Origin: Isoetes engelmannii
Taxonomy: Eukaryota; Streptophyta; Lycopodiopsida; Isoetales; Isoetaceae
Direction: 5' to 3'
NCBI GenBank assembly: GCA_011763485.2
Contig: JAANSK020036688.1
Location: 1-28,646, forward strand
DNA: 28,646 nucleotides
In this document: in pieces, positions 18,975 to 27,241 of the stretch
Layout of the letters: each line of letters begins with the position of its first letter
Position numbering within the stretch: the stretch's first letter is position 1
Notes under the pieces: model-generated
Database searches by the model: none
What the model saw: the letters and a program-made list of their open reading frames with translations, nothing else
What the model was told of the DNA's origin: nothing
Made by a program: the position numbers and the translations under genes

Positions 18975-19067
18975 GCTAAAAAATTAACCGGCACAAAATC
19001 GCCTCCTAAAAACATTAACCGGCAAGAAAAATAGATTCACGGTTGAATTTCCATAAGCCCACTAAGG

Positions 19068-20894
19068 ATGACCTCGGGGTGCCCCTCCGCGGTGGTTCCT
19101 CAATCTCGAACTTGTGGTTTTGGAATTAATATTAACGGAACATACTCCACATCCCTGCTTTCTCAGCAATTGGTCATATGCGGCTCCACATTTTCATTCA
19201 GAGCTCTGCCCAAATACAACTCTTGGCCGGATAAGGGATGCGAAGAAGATCGATTCAAATTGGATGTGGCGGCAACTGCCTCTTTACTGCATAAATGTGC
19301 CAATTCCAAGGATTTGTCACAAGGTAAGACTATTCATGATCAAATTTCTCAATTTGGGCTTCAGCAGAATAGGTTTCTTGGAAATCTGCTCATACATATG
19401 TATGGAAAATGTGGTGCCTTAACTGATGCAAGGGCAGTGTTTGACAGCCTGCATCGCCGCAATCAGTTTACTTGGAATATGATGATTGGTGCTTATGTTG
19501 AGCAAGGACATGTTAAAGAAGCTAGCCTGATTTTTGAGAAAATGCCAGATCCGGATATAGTCTCTTATAATTCTATGGTATCTGCTTATGCCCAACATGG
19601 ACAACTGAAGGAGGCACTGAACTTATTTGAAAAAATGCCATACAGGGATGTAGTTTCTTGGAATTCTATCATTATGGCATATTCTAAGGAGGGGAAAGTA
19701 GAAAAGGCGTGGGACATTTTTCAACGGATGCCATTACGCAACAGTATCTCATGGACTACTATGATTACAGCATTTTCTCAGGAAGGAGAGCTTAAGCAAG
19801 CTCTCAGGTTATTCCTTCAAATGCCTCTACGAAATGTAACGTCATGGAACATCATGATTTCTGCTTGTGCTCAGCACGGGTATATAAATGAGGCATTTGG
19901 GCTCTTCCAACAAATGCCAAAGCGAGATAATGTATCATGGAATTCCATGATTCAAGGGTTTGCCCAAGCTGGCCAGCTCAATTATGCTTTACTGTTGTTT
20001 GAGCAAATGCCTCAGCCTGATGTGGTCTCATGGACTACCATGATTGTTGCATATTCCCAGGATGGACAACTGGACAAATGCGTTGATCTTTTCGGAAAAA
20101 TACCTCAGCGTGATGTGGTCTCATATAATGCCATGATTGGTTGTTATGGCCAATTTGGTCATGTGGATAAGGCAATTCAATTCTTTAGGCAAATGCAATG
20201 TGAAGGTGTTAGACCTAACAAGATTACATTTATTAGTATTTTTGATGCATGTGCAACAGCAGCAGCTTTAGACAGTGGGAAAGAAATGCACGGTTACCTT
20301 TGTGGCACTGCATTTGAATCAGATGTCACTGTGGGGAGTTCTCTTATCAACATGTACGCTAAATGTGGGTGTTTACGATCTGCTGCTGCTGTCTTTGAAC
20401 AATTGTGTTATTTGGACATGGTTTTGTGGTCCTGCATGTTAGCAGCATACGCTCAGCATGGATGCTGCAAAGAAGCTTTGGATATGTTTAAGCAAATCCA
20501 GCTGCATGGTATGAAACCAGACAGCATTACCTTTTGCAGCCTTCTCCTTGCCTGTGCACATGATTGCTTGGTGAATGAAGGTTGCCATTACGTTATCTCA
20601 ATGAATCACCGTGCTGCTCTAGAGTTGGAGGTCTATAATGGTATGGCTGATCTTCTTGGGCGGGCTGGTTTATTGGATGAGGCTGAGTCCCTGATTAACA
20701 CCATGCCAATGGAGCCAAATGGGACAACATGGACTGCTTTGCTTGGATCCTGCAAAATACATAGTGATATGAGGCGAGGCAAGCATGCTGCTCAATGTGC
20801 ATTCAAGTCAATACCATATGATTCTGCTCCATATGTGTTGCTATCAAATATCTATAATGCAGCTGGCATTCAGGCTGCTGACTACTGTGTGTAG
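19068..20894 (+). CDS. Pentatricopeptide repeat (PPR) protein, S-rich, truncated in the E region
   Basis: PPR proteins bind specific organellar RNAs and act in editing, splicing or stability. The ATG at 19068 opens 608 codons without introns. Residues 1-55 have almost no acidic residues and many Ser, Thr and Arg, as in an organellar transit peptide. Residues about 67-130 form the first, L/P-like motifs (LLHKCANSKDLSQGKTIHDQ; LLIHMYGKCGALTDARAVFD). Then come seven or eight consecutive 31-residue S-type motifs (pattern V-S-W-N-x-M-I ... L-F-x-x-M-P-x-R-D), then a P-L-S set (GVRPNKITFISIFDACATAA; LINMYAKCGCLRSAAAVFEQ), then GMKPDSITFCSLLLACAHDC. Residues about 540-600 form an E1 motif (PNGTTWTALLGSCKIHSD) and the beginning of E2 (APYVLLSNIYNAAG). 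The E2 motif stops there and no DYW deaminase follows, so by itself it could not edit. The stop lies in a sequence duplicated 52 bp downstream. Confidence 0.93.
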   Translation: MTSGCPSAVVPQSRTCGFGININGTYSTSLLSQQLVICGSTFSFRALPKYNSWPDKGCEEDRFKLDVAATASLLHKCANSKDLSQGKTIHDQISQFGLQQNRFLGNLLIHMYGKCGALTDARAVFDSLHRRNQFTWNMMIGAYVEQGHVKEASLIFEKMPDPDIVSYNSMVSAYAQHGQLKEALNLFEKMPYRDVVSWNSIIMAYSKEGKVEKAWDIFQRMPLRNSISWTTMITAFSQEGELKQALRLFLQMPLRNVTSWNIMISACAQHGYINEAFGLFQQMPKRDNVSWNSMIQGFAQAGQLNYALLLFEQMPQPDVVSWTTMIVAYSQDGQLDKCVDLFGKIPQRDVVSYNAMIGCYGQFGHVDKAIQFFRQMQCEGVRPNKITFISIFDACATAAALDSGKEMHGYLCGTAFESDVTVGSSLINMYAKCGCLRSAAAVFEQLCYLDMVLWSCMLAAYAQHGCCKEALDMFKQIQLHGMKPDSITFCSLLLACAHDCLVNEGCHYVISMNHRAALELEVYNGMADLLGRAGLLDEAESLINTMPMEPNGTTWTALLGSCKIHSDMRRGKHAAQCAFKSIPYDSAPYVLLSNIYNAAGIQAADYCV

Positions 20895-20946
20895 ACATGA
20901 TTGCTAAAATACACATTCCATTTAGGCTGCTGACTATTCTGTGTAG
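20868..20946 (+). repeat. Tandem duplication at the PPR stop codon
   Basis: The phrase aggctgctgactactgtgtg followed by tag (20872-20894, including the stop) recurs as aggctgctgactattctgtg plus tag at 20924-20946. The unit is about 52 bp. It replaces the place where the remainder of the E2 motif would be expected, so the duplication or a linked deletion may have created the present C-terminus. Confidence 0.8.
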
Positions 20947-21089
20947 TCTCCGACTATGTCTCTAGCAATTTTGATGCTGCATAGAGGTTAGCTTTCTCGA
21001 TGAGCCAATGCCATACCCTGCTGATCCGAAGCAGATACTTGACACATTCCTCCCCTTCCAGGTCCATCGCAGGAAAACGAAAACCAGAT

Positions 21090-21530
21090 TAGCTTTATTG
21101 GTTATATGGTCTCTTATGATGCCATGATACCTTCTCATATGCCAGAGAATTATTAATAGGGCATATTCTGAGGAGGATCCAGTTACCAAGGGATCATAAT
21201 GACTTGCTATGATTACAGTGTATGTTCAGTGAAGCTTTAGCTCTCAGGGTATTTTAGAAAATGCCTTTGCAAAATCTAACTTCATGATATCTACTGAGCA
21301 AGGTTATGTAAATGAGGCACATGAGCTCTTCCAACAAGTATGAAGCAAGATGATGTATCATGAATGCCATGATTGAAGAATTTGGCCAAGCTGGCTAGCG
21401 TAGTTGCTGAACAAATCCCTCAGCCTTTTGTATTATAGACTACATATTTGCAGGTTGGACAACTACACAAATGACTTAGAGTGGAATATCCCAGACATAT
21501 GCCTTTAAGTCGTTATCAATTTGGAGGAGG
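21090..21530 (+). pseudogene. Decayed partial copy of the upstream PPR repeats
   Basis: Blocks here align in order with the PPR gene 1.3-1.5 kb upstream. atggtctcttatgatgccat matches a motif start; gggcatattctgaggagga matches 19676-19694; ctatgattacagtgtatgtt matches about 19758-19777; gctctcagggtattttag matches 19799-19816. Then aatgaggcacatgagctctt and aatttggccaagctggcta follow 19888-19975, and ggttggacaactacacaaatg follows 20062-20081. It is full of stops and indels. This is a local duplicate of the repeat region, not a continuation of the gene, because the order restarts within the S-motif run. Confidence 0.85.
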
Positions 21531-21539
21531 ACAAGATTT

Positions 21540-21970
21540 ATTAATAGATAGAAATCATCTAACTACAGATTCAGTCATAATCTGTAGACGACTAACAAAT
21601 AACAGCTGCCAGAACATGAGTGATTGAATTTACATTACTTGTGGAGCTAGAAGGCCCATTAAGAAATATCCCACGATGAAGGCCCTGTCTGGACCATATT
21701 ATGAATATTATATCTCTGTTATACCCCAGGATGAAGATTCTATCTGGTTATGCATTTGGATTCAAGAGCAATACAAGTAGAATTCTAAGCCATGCAAGTA
21801 CAGTATGTGTGTGGACACGACTATCTTCATGGGGCTCTAGGATGACAACATAATTACACCATTAACAGTATATTAATGCTATCAGCCATAAAATGAGGGT
21901 CAAAGGGGGCCATTGGATGTGAGGCGGGAAGAGGATCTGGACGGCCAGAAGAAGAAGTGTCAACATACAT
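21540..21970. other. Intergenic stretch upstream of the ZIP gene
   Basis: No coding motif is visible. It contains imperfect repeats of a gaaatatccca-type phrase (21485, 21663) and should hold the promoter of the downstream transporter gene. Confidence 0.4.
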
Positions 21971-21974
21971 GCAG

Positions 21975-21984
21975 TATATATAAA
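21975..21984 (+). promoter_or_regulatory. TATA box of the ZIP gene
   Basis: tatatataaa is followed 100 nt later by the ATG at 22084. A transcription start about 30 nt downstream would give a 5' leader of roughly 70 nt, ending in a long pyrimidine tract (22035-22080). No other TATA-like sequence lies as close. Confidence 0.6.
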
Positions 21985-22083
21985 CTAGCCCAGCGGCATC
22001 TACAAACCTTCAATCAGGTCCCTTGTCTCCTTACGTTTTTGTTTTTGTTTTTTTTTTTCTGTTTTTCTTTCTTTCTTTCTGTT

Positions 22084-23195
22084 ATGCGTATTGGATCCGC
22101 CAGATCTTCATACAGGGACAGCACCATTTTCATAGCATCCTATTTGAGCATGACAGACTATGGAACGGATCTGAGCTACAGAGACAAAGATGTTGCCCTG
22201 AAGTATAAGATTGGCGGATTGTTTGCAATTTTAGTATCCTCTGCAATAGGGGTCTTCATACCAGTTTTGGCCAAAGGTTTCAGTAAGAGCAAGCTGTTTT
22301 TCATAGGCAGCTCATCTGGGGTAATATTAACAACTGGACTTGTCCACATTTTGCCTCCTGCATTCGAGTCTTTGACAAGCCCTTGCCTTCCTCAACACCC
22401 ATGGAGTCAGTTCCCATTTGTTGGGTTTTTTGCAATGTTGGGCTCACTTGCTACCCTGGTTATTGATTCCTCTTCTACCAGCTATTACCATAGAAAGGCT
22501 TGCAAACTCAATGTTGTTAACAAAGATGGCCCTCAAGAGGACCCTGAAGACAACATGGAAGTAACTCAGATTGAGCCTCATGGTCATGGCCATGGCCATG
22601 GCGATGTTCTATCCTCGGCTGCAAGAAGCAGAGTCAATGCAGAGGTAAATGCCTATACTCCATCAACTTGTCATGGCTTCAAAATTCTAACTTGATCTGC
22701 CCTGAAGGTCTTAGAGATTGGAATCATAACCCATTCCATTATCTTAGGAATTTCAATGGGTGCTTCACAAAGTCCTTGTACTATTAAACCTCTTGTAGCA
22801 GCTCTCTCCTTCCATCAATTCTTTGAAGGTCTCGCGTTGGGGGGTTGCATCTCAATTGTAGGTTGTCTTCTATTCATTTTATCTATTTGAGTGGATTTGG
22901 ACATTTGGCGGCAACAATAATGGCATTATTTTTCTCTTTAACTACATCTATTGGAATAGCAATAGGGATGGGAATCTCAAGTGTCTATAACGAGAATAGT
23001 TCAAAGGCTCTAATTCTAGAAGGGACCTTCGACTCCATATTTGGAGGAATTCTCACATACATGGCCTTGGTAGACCTTATTGCCTCTGAATTCCTCTCCA
23101 ACGATTTCATCAAAAGCATAACACGACAACTTTTAGGTTATGCATCCCTTCTAGCAGGGGCTTTTTCCATGTCATTGATTGCCATATGGGCCTAG
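22084..23195 (+). CDS. ZIP family zinc/iron transporter, three exons
   Basis: ZIP proteins carry Zn2+ or Fe2+ into the cytoplasm. Coding pieces: 22084-22644, 22708-22857 and 22890-23195, together about 338 residues, normal for the plant family. TM1-3 include [36 protein letters not shown] and [11 protein letters not shown]. The cytoplasmic loop holds the metal-binding [11 protein letters not shown]4 has [13 protein letters not shown] and TM5 has [11 protein letters not shown], the signature His and Glu residues. The C-terminus SLIAIWA is intact. Intron 1 (22645-22707, gt...ag, 63 nt) falls at a plausible position before VLEIGI. Between pieces 2 and 3 only 32-34 nt intervene: gt...ag would be 34 nt and shifts the frame, while restoring the frame needs 32 nt removed with a non-AG end. 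A typical cleaved signal peptide is not evident at this ATG. It is a normal gene with an odd junction, a recent pseudogene, or an assembly error. Confidence 0.8.
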
Positions 23196-23716
23196 TTGGT
23201 AAAATGAAATAATCACTATAAAGAATCTTAAAAATGAATAAATCCTTTAGTTGGATCTACAAAAGGAGAAGTTTTTCGTGTGTGATAAAATGTTGTCGCG
23301 ATGAAAGAAATAAAGATAAATAAAATTTGCAATCCTTATCATTCTCCTCCTCAATCTCTCTCTAATGATCATCACTTTTATGTGGCTATGTGGCTATGTA
23401 TATGTATACTAATTTGGATTGACCAGATGCACCATCTGCATTTCGAGTCCAAATAATGCATATTTACTCAATCTAGAGTCTAATCTCTACGAGCAATGTC
23501 TCTAGATGCTTAAGAATAATTTAAGAATTAAGACTGGGTTACAATGTAAGATATCGTGCCATGATCGAGTTTGATTATGAAAACAAGTAAGCAATTAATA
23601 ACAATTCAACTCTTTGTTCATGAGCTTCTTGAGAATCATGTAATGCTCACCACGTATCTGAAAATATATAGCCTATATTATTCCATGTAGACCAGAATAC
23701 TAATATGTTTCTTCAA
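23196..23716. other. 3' flank of the ZIP gene, no gene seen
   Basis: Two AATAAA-like signals (aataaatcc near 23235; gataaataaaatt near 23314) could serve polyadenylation of the ZIP transcript. The rest is AT-rich without a frame of interest. Confidence 0.45.
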
Positions 23717-23770
23717 CACTGTTTCATTACTTATGGACGTGCCATCGGTCCATATTGTCACCAAATTGCC
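23717..23770 (+). repeat. Hairpin-containing direct repeat, left copy
   Basis: It starts CACTGTTTCATTA, contains the inverted arms ATGGAC and GTCCAT around a 9-nt loop, and ends near CCAAATTGCC. It aligns without gaps over 54 bp with 28573-28626, with 39 matches by my count. Stem arms are conserved while the loop has diverged. Confidence 0.6.
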
Positions 23771-23861
23771 TTGACACCAAAAAAATAGGCCATTACAACC
23801 CCCAAAAAGATGTTTTTTGTCGAGTTTTGTCTTTTGTTTAAGGGTGTTTTCATTCATGTTT

Positions 23862-24027
23862 AAATTGGGCGACCGCCCACACGTACATTCAAGATAGGCA
23901 TATTAATGGTTTTCGAGTAATAAATACATGACATATTACACAAAAGTCTAAGTTTTGCTTGTATTGCAACACCAGTCGGCCAAAAATATTACAAGGTCAT
24001 TGTTTTAATTGGGGTTCCACCCAATTT
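23862..24027. repeat. AAATTGGG palindromes, left group
   Basis: aaattgggcgaccgcccac lies at 23862-23880 and aattggggttccacccaatt at 24007-24026. Both are inverted repeats around a short centre, with arms of the form (a)aattggg. Related palindromes occur at 25126-25231, on the other side of the acidic-protein frame. Confidence 0.55.
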
Positions 24028-24083
24028 AACTTGTTAGTTGTTTGAATTCATACAATTTTATCGTGGTGAAATCAGATTTTATC

Positions 24084-24689
24084 CTATGGCTGATCTTCCA
24101 TGTTGCCTTCTCTTTGTGCCGCAAGGAGTGCATCATTCATCTTGGCTGCGAATTCCTGAGAACTTAGAGAGGTATCTTCTTCCTCCTCTCCCTTCTTTTC
24201 CTGTTTTTCGTGCTCCTCCTCTTCTTCGTCGGACTTTTTTCTAGAGCCCGTGGCATCATGGTATTCTTCATCAGCATTTTTCTCACTACCTTCGTTGTCT
24301 TTTGGATTAGGCTCTTCCTCATCATGATCTTCTTCATCATGATCCTCTTCAACATGTTCTTCCTCACCCTGGTCTTCCTCATTATACTCATTGTCCTTGG
24401 CATCATGATGTTCTTCATCATGTTGGCTACCTTCAAGAGTGCGTGCTTCCTCGTTCACTACCAGGCTTACTCGATGTTCCTCGTTCAGAAGCATCTCAAA
24501 ATGCGTGCTAGCATCGGCCACGTCTTGTGTGCTCACGAGATCACTCCCAGCTAAGGCATTGATCCTTTCTTTCTTCTGCCTGAAGGCTTCCAAATTGTTC
24601 AAAGAAATGGGGCCCATACAAGTCACATCCTTGACTTGCTTTAGCAGACTGACCTTGCTTAGCTTCAGAGCAGCTTCGAGGTTACTCAT
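24084..24689 (-). CDS. Acidic low-complexity protein, unknown function
   Basis: ATG at 24689 opens 201 codons. Residues 1-85 are helical and of mixed charge (MSNLEAALKLSKVSLLKQVK; INALAGSDLVSTQDVADAST). Residues about 88-175 are almost entirely Glu, Asp and His with repeated D-E-E-D-H-D-E-E-x units. The end (SSQEFAAKMNDALLAAQREG) is again helical. No family is recognised. The frame stays open upstream of the ATG for a further 25-30 codons (QEVCPAEEIVQPRPHPYTSE), so this could be the C-terminal exon of the locus at 24.8-25.9 kb. The repetitive acidic part behaves as a microsatellite in DNA (tcttcttcatcatga types). Confidence 0.5.
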   Translation of the reverse strand: MSNLEAALKLSKVSLLKQVKDVTCMGPISLNNLEAFRQKKERINALAGSDLVSTQDVADASTHFEMLLNEEHRVSLVVNEEARTLEGSQHDEEHHDAKDNEYNEEDQGEEEHVEEDHDEEDHDEEEPNPKDNEGSEKNADEEYHDATGSRKKSDEEEEEHEKQEKKGEEEEDTSLSSQEFAAKMNDALLAAQREGNMEDQP

Positions 24690-24799
24690 GTCCTCAGAAG
24701 TGTATGGATGTGGTCGTGGTTGGACTATTTCCTCTGCTGGACAAACTTCCTGGAGTGCTTTTCTTACTGGACAGCTCCTTTACCATGCGGGCAACTTCT

Positions 24800-25670
24800 T
24801 TTTTCACGTCTAGCAGGTTTTTGAGTTGCTCAAAGAAGTCCGGCAGTTTGGTCTGGAACTTCTAGTTAGATTCGAATTAATATGCACGGTATCCCTTGCA
24901 AAACGCTGCCCTGCTAAAAGCTCTGCCTGAGAAGAAGACTAAGACTTCACATCCCTCCATCATGGGCCTTCTGATCAGGTAGGTTCACGTCTTGAAATCC
25001 AGTTGCATTGGAAGGAAGAAGCCCGTCCATGCATTATCAGGGTTCTTCTCACCCCACGGTCGGTAGAACCAGCAAGTTGTGAAAGACAGAGGTTAGTTCG
25101 AATTGCGAATGGCACATCCAGTACGGCGGCCGCCCAATTCCACGACGACATGAACATCAGCAAATTGGGTGGCCGTCAATTTTAATCAAGGTCATCAAAG
25201 AACTAAAGAAATTGGGTGCCCGCCCAATTTCTTAGGTAAACAAACATACCTATCTCGCATTTGGTATCAGATATATTCTTGTGGACGTCTTCAAATGTTC
25301 GCAAATGCATTGGAAAACAAAAATACTCCTGTGGATGGTCTGGCTTGGCGAAGTATATATCAATTTCGAGCAAGGGGTCTCCCACGACAGGCACTCTCAA
25401 TACATACACCATAATCACCAGGGCATGTAATTCCTTAACCTTCACTGAAGGATGACTTGTGTGGGACGGATCGTGGTATGTACCAATCCAAGCACGACTT
25501 GCACCATCAATAGATTTTATTGCTGAGAGGCACTGGTTTAGCTCATTTGCAGATACAAAAGCAACAGTCCAGCAAAGTGATTGACCTGTAAGAATGCTGA
25601 TCTGATCCATGAATCTCTGGTAGTCTTCCCGAGTCCACTTCTTGACATTCCTGGAGTCACACCCCATCAA
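24800..25670 (-). pseudogene. Methyltransferase-like locus, frames broken (tentative)
   Basis: Reading right to left: an open frame at 25670-25203 (first ATG about 25667) has WTREDYQRFMDQISILTG, then TVAFVSANELNQCLSAIK, IDGASRAWIGTYHDPS and KELHALVIMVYVLR. A next piece (25163-24975) has SWNWAAAVLDVPFAIRTN. A third (about 24960-24800) has CEVLVFFSGRAFSRAAF, CKGYRAY and, after a stop, KFQTKLPDFFEQLKN. The last piece resembles the F-x-G-x-G ... A-A ... G-R ... E-x-x-x-x-F layout of the AdoMet motif in amino-methyltransferases of DNA, placed C-terminally as in the beta class. DVPF could be a degraded D-P-P-F/Y motif, though its position after the KELHALV strand is not canonical. Stops between pieces mean introns or decay. 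Family assignment is tentative; a wholly unrelated protein is possible. Confidence 0.3.
25126..25231. repeat. AAATTGGG palindrome cluster, right group
   Basis: Three related units sit within 106 bp: ggcggccgcccaatt (25125-25139), aaattgggtggccgtcaatt (25162-25181) and aaattgggtgcccgcccaat plus tt (25209-25230). The first two also pair with each other as a larger hairpin (ggcc-cccaatt arms). The third encodes RNWAGTQFL, the last residues and stop region of the minus-strand frame, so the palindrome lies across a coding end. Confidence 0.6.
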
Positions 25671-25727
25671 CCTTGCGGATGTGACTACGGAGTCGACACA
25701 CAGGCTCTGGGAACTGACGATGTAGTT

Positions 25728-25892
25728 TCAGAATTGCCTACTTTGCTTATCAACATTCTCCTCAATGTATTCATTCACTTTAATACTTCCTTTTCTTCCT
25801 CCTTGCGGATGATTACCTCCAAACATCAACAACAAGTTCTCTGTGAAAATTGGGAAGAACTCTCTCACTTGTTCTATGGTTTGAAACTCCAT
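25728..25892 (-). CDS. Small frame, possible first exon of the methyltransferase-like locus
   Basis: ATG at 25892 opens MEFQTIEQVREFFPIFTENL, then LLMFGGNHPQGGRKGSIKVN and EYIEENVDKQSRQF before a stop at 25728. Composition is protein-like and the frame lies 60 bp from the next minus-strand coding piece in another frame. A splice joint could connect them, but no strong donor/acceptor pair stands out. No family is recognised. Confidence 0.35.
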   Translation of the reverse strand: MEFQTIEQVREFFPIFTENLLLMFGGNHPQGGRKGSIKVNEYIEENVDKQSRQF

Positions 25893-26172
25893 CTTTTTGG
25901 ACTCACGCGGGTATATTAGCAAAGCCCGCTCATTAGAGGTTTTGTGGTATCACTTATTGTCCCAAACCCGATGCCATGCTATAAATTGCGCAGCCAATAG
26001 GAATGCGAGCGCGTACAACCCTTTCTTCCTCCATGGCTGCCTCCCCATGCCAGGTGCCGTCGGAACATCAGTTCGACATTTTCCATACCTACTTGTCCTA
26101 GAGGTTCTGTAGGTGGGAAGCAATAATTACAAAACGTTCCCGCGCTGAATTACTGCCCAAAACTCTGGGATG

Positions 26173-26182
26173 TTTATAAATA
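26173..26182 (+). promoter_or_regulatory. TATA box for a plus-strand transcript
   Basis: tttataaata is followed by a pyrimidine-rich leader (26185-26230). The ATG at 26348 is directly preceded by a good 3' splice-site sequence (ttcatttcag). The minus-strand frame at 25892 begins about 280 bp away in the other direction, so the gap may be a shared divergent promoter. Confidence 0.45.
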
Positions 26183-26233
26183 CCCTCCCTTCCCAAGTTC
26201 GCTCGTCTTTTCGCGCCTCTCAATCTCTAATTT

Positions 26234-26289
26234 GCTCTCATTCCTTTTCAGCTATTCGCTCGTATGCTCTCGTTCCTTTTTAGCTATTC
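26234..26289 (+). repeat. Direct repeat in the presumed leader
   Basis: gctctcattccttttcagct plus attc (26234-26257) is repeated as gctctcgttcctttttagct plus attc at 26266-26289, with 22 of 24 positions equal and a 32-bp period. Both copies contain a pyrimidine tract followed by cag or tag, so the duplication offers alternative splice acceptors. Confidence 0.7.
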
Positions 26290-26347
26290 TATTTCATAGA
26301 ATTGAAATCGTTATTTCAGATTGTAATTATGTTTTCGTTCATTTCAG

Positions 26348-26431
26348 ATGGCGATTAGCTCTGTCACAATTGAGAACGATTTCGGATGCTTCAATCTTTC
26401 TCTTGGTAGCTTCGTTACAATTCAATCGGGA
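26348..26431 (+). CDS. Predicted first coding exon of an unrecognised gene
   Basis: After a strong acceptor (ttttcgttcatttcag) an ATG opens 28 codons, MAISSVTIENDFGCFNLSLG then SFVTIQSG, ending exactly at a consensus donor (GGGA/gtaaga). The exon is phase 0. Both borders look genuine, which is better support than length alone would give. The following exon is not certain: a candidate acceptor (gatctccag, about 26691) opens only a few codons. No family is recognised. Confidence 0.4.
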
Positions 26432-26689
26432 GTAAGAGGTCCTCACCAAGTAAAGAAAGGCTGGAGAAATGTGATTTCATCCCTTTGAAAGGTTATTGTT
26501 GTCGGATTTGAGGTTAGAGGGGAAGTATTTATCCGAGTGCAGCACCTACATACATCGTCGGACATGGGTAAGGAAAAAATAAGCTCTCGACGTATTTTTT
26601 CCGAGATGCATGCTAATTGTGAGTCTCAATCTCTCTGTTTCATCTTTCTGTCATAAAATCAACTCATTGTGTTTCTTTTTGGATCTCCA

Positions 26690-27000
26690 GGGTCTGTATT
26701 TCCGATGTGATTGAGCCACGAGCTCTGTAACAAGCATCTTTCATGCTTTCTATTATGATATTGGTTCCTTGCTATTTGAAGGTCAGAAAGAAGTGGAGCT
26801 ACGTGAAAGAGTGATTTGGTCTGTAAGATACGAGTATTATCCTCGGAAAACCAAAATCGTTGACTTGCCATTGCCCCCACTATCGTAGCTTAGTTCCTGC
26901 CCAATGGATTCGAATTCCGCTTTTCTGGCAAAAGATGAAATTGTCACAAGAAATATTCAGTGCTTTGAAGGAGAAAGAAAGGCGGAGTATGTGGACACGT
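26690..27000 (+). other. Coding-like remnant, unknown
   Basis: A frame near 26756-26880 reads DIGSLLFEGQKEVELRERVI, WSVRYEYYPRKTKIVDLPLP. After a stop, from about 26903, it gives MDSNSAFLAKDEIVTRNIQC and FEGERKAEYVDT. Composition is protein-like, but there is no intact start or splice frame. It may be exons of the gene starting at 26348, or decay of it. Confidence 0.25.
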
Positions 27001-27241
27001 AAAGATTAATTTAGCGATTGATATTTTTATTGCATTGTTCAAGGATGTCGAGAATGTCAAGAAGATATAAAAAATGTTCACTGTAGGTGACTGTCAGTTT
27101 TTCCTTGACAGAATATTGTTTGAAAAGTGGTCATCCCGGCTGCATGAAGGAGTTGAGAGGGTAGATTGCCGGATAACGAAATAAAGCATTCGAATAAGGT
27201 ATTGTATTCGAAAGAAAACTGTGTACAATACCTTCAAGTAC

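Noticed and set aside
21913-22083. Upstream extension of the ZIP reading frame
   Set aside because: It would start from a TTG, lies across the TATA box, and translates a pyrimidine tract into a run of Phe; the first ATG in frame is at 22084.
24210-24554. Highly hydrophobic plus-strand frame resembling a membrane protein
   Set aside because: It is the antisense of the Glu/Asp/His-rich repeat of the minus-strand frame; repeats of tcttcttcatcatg generate Leu/Phe/Ile by composition.
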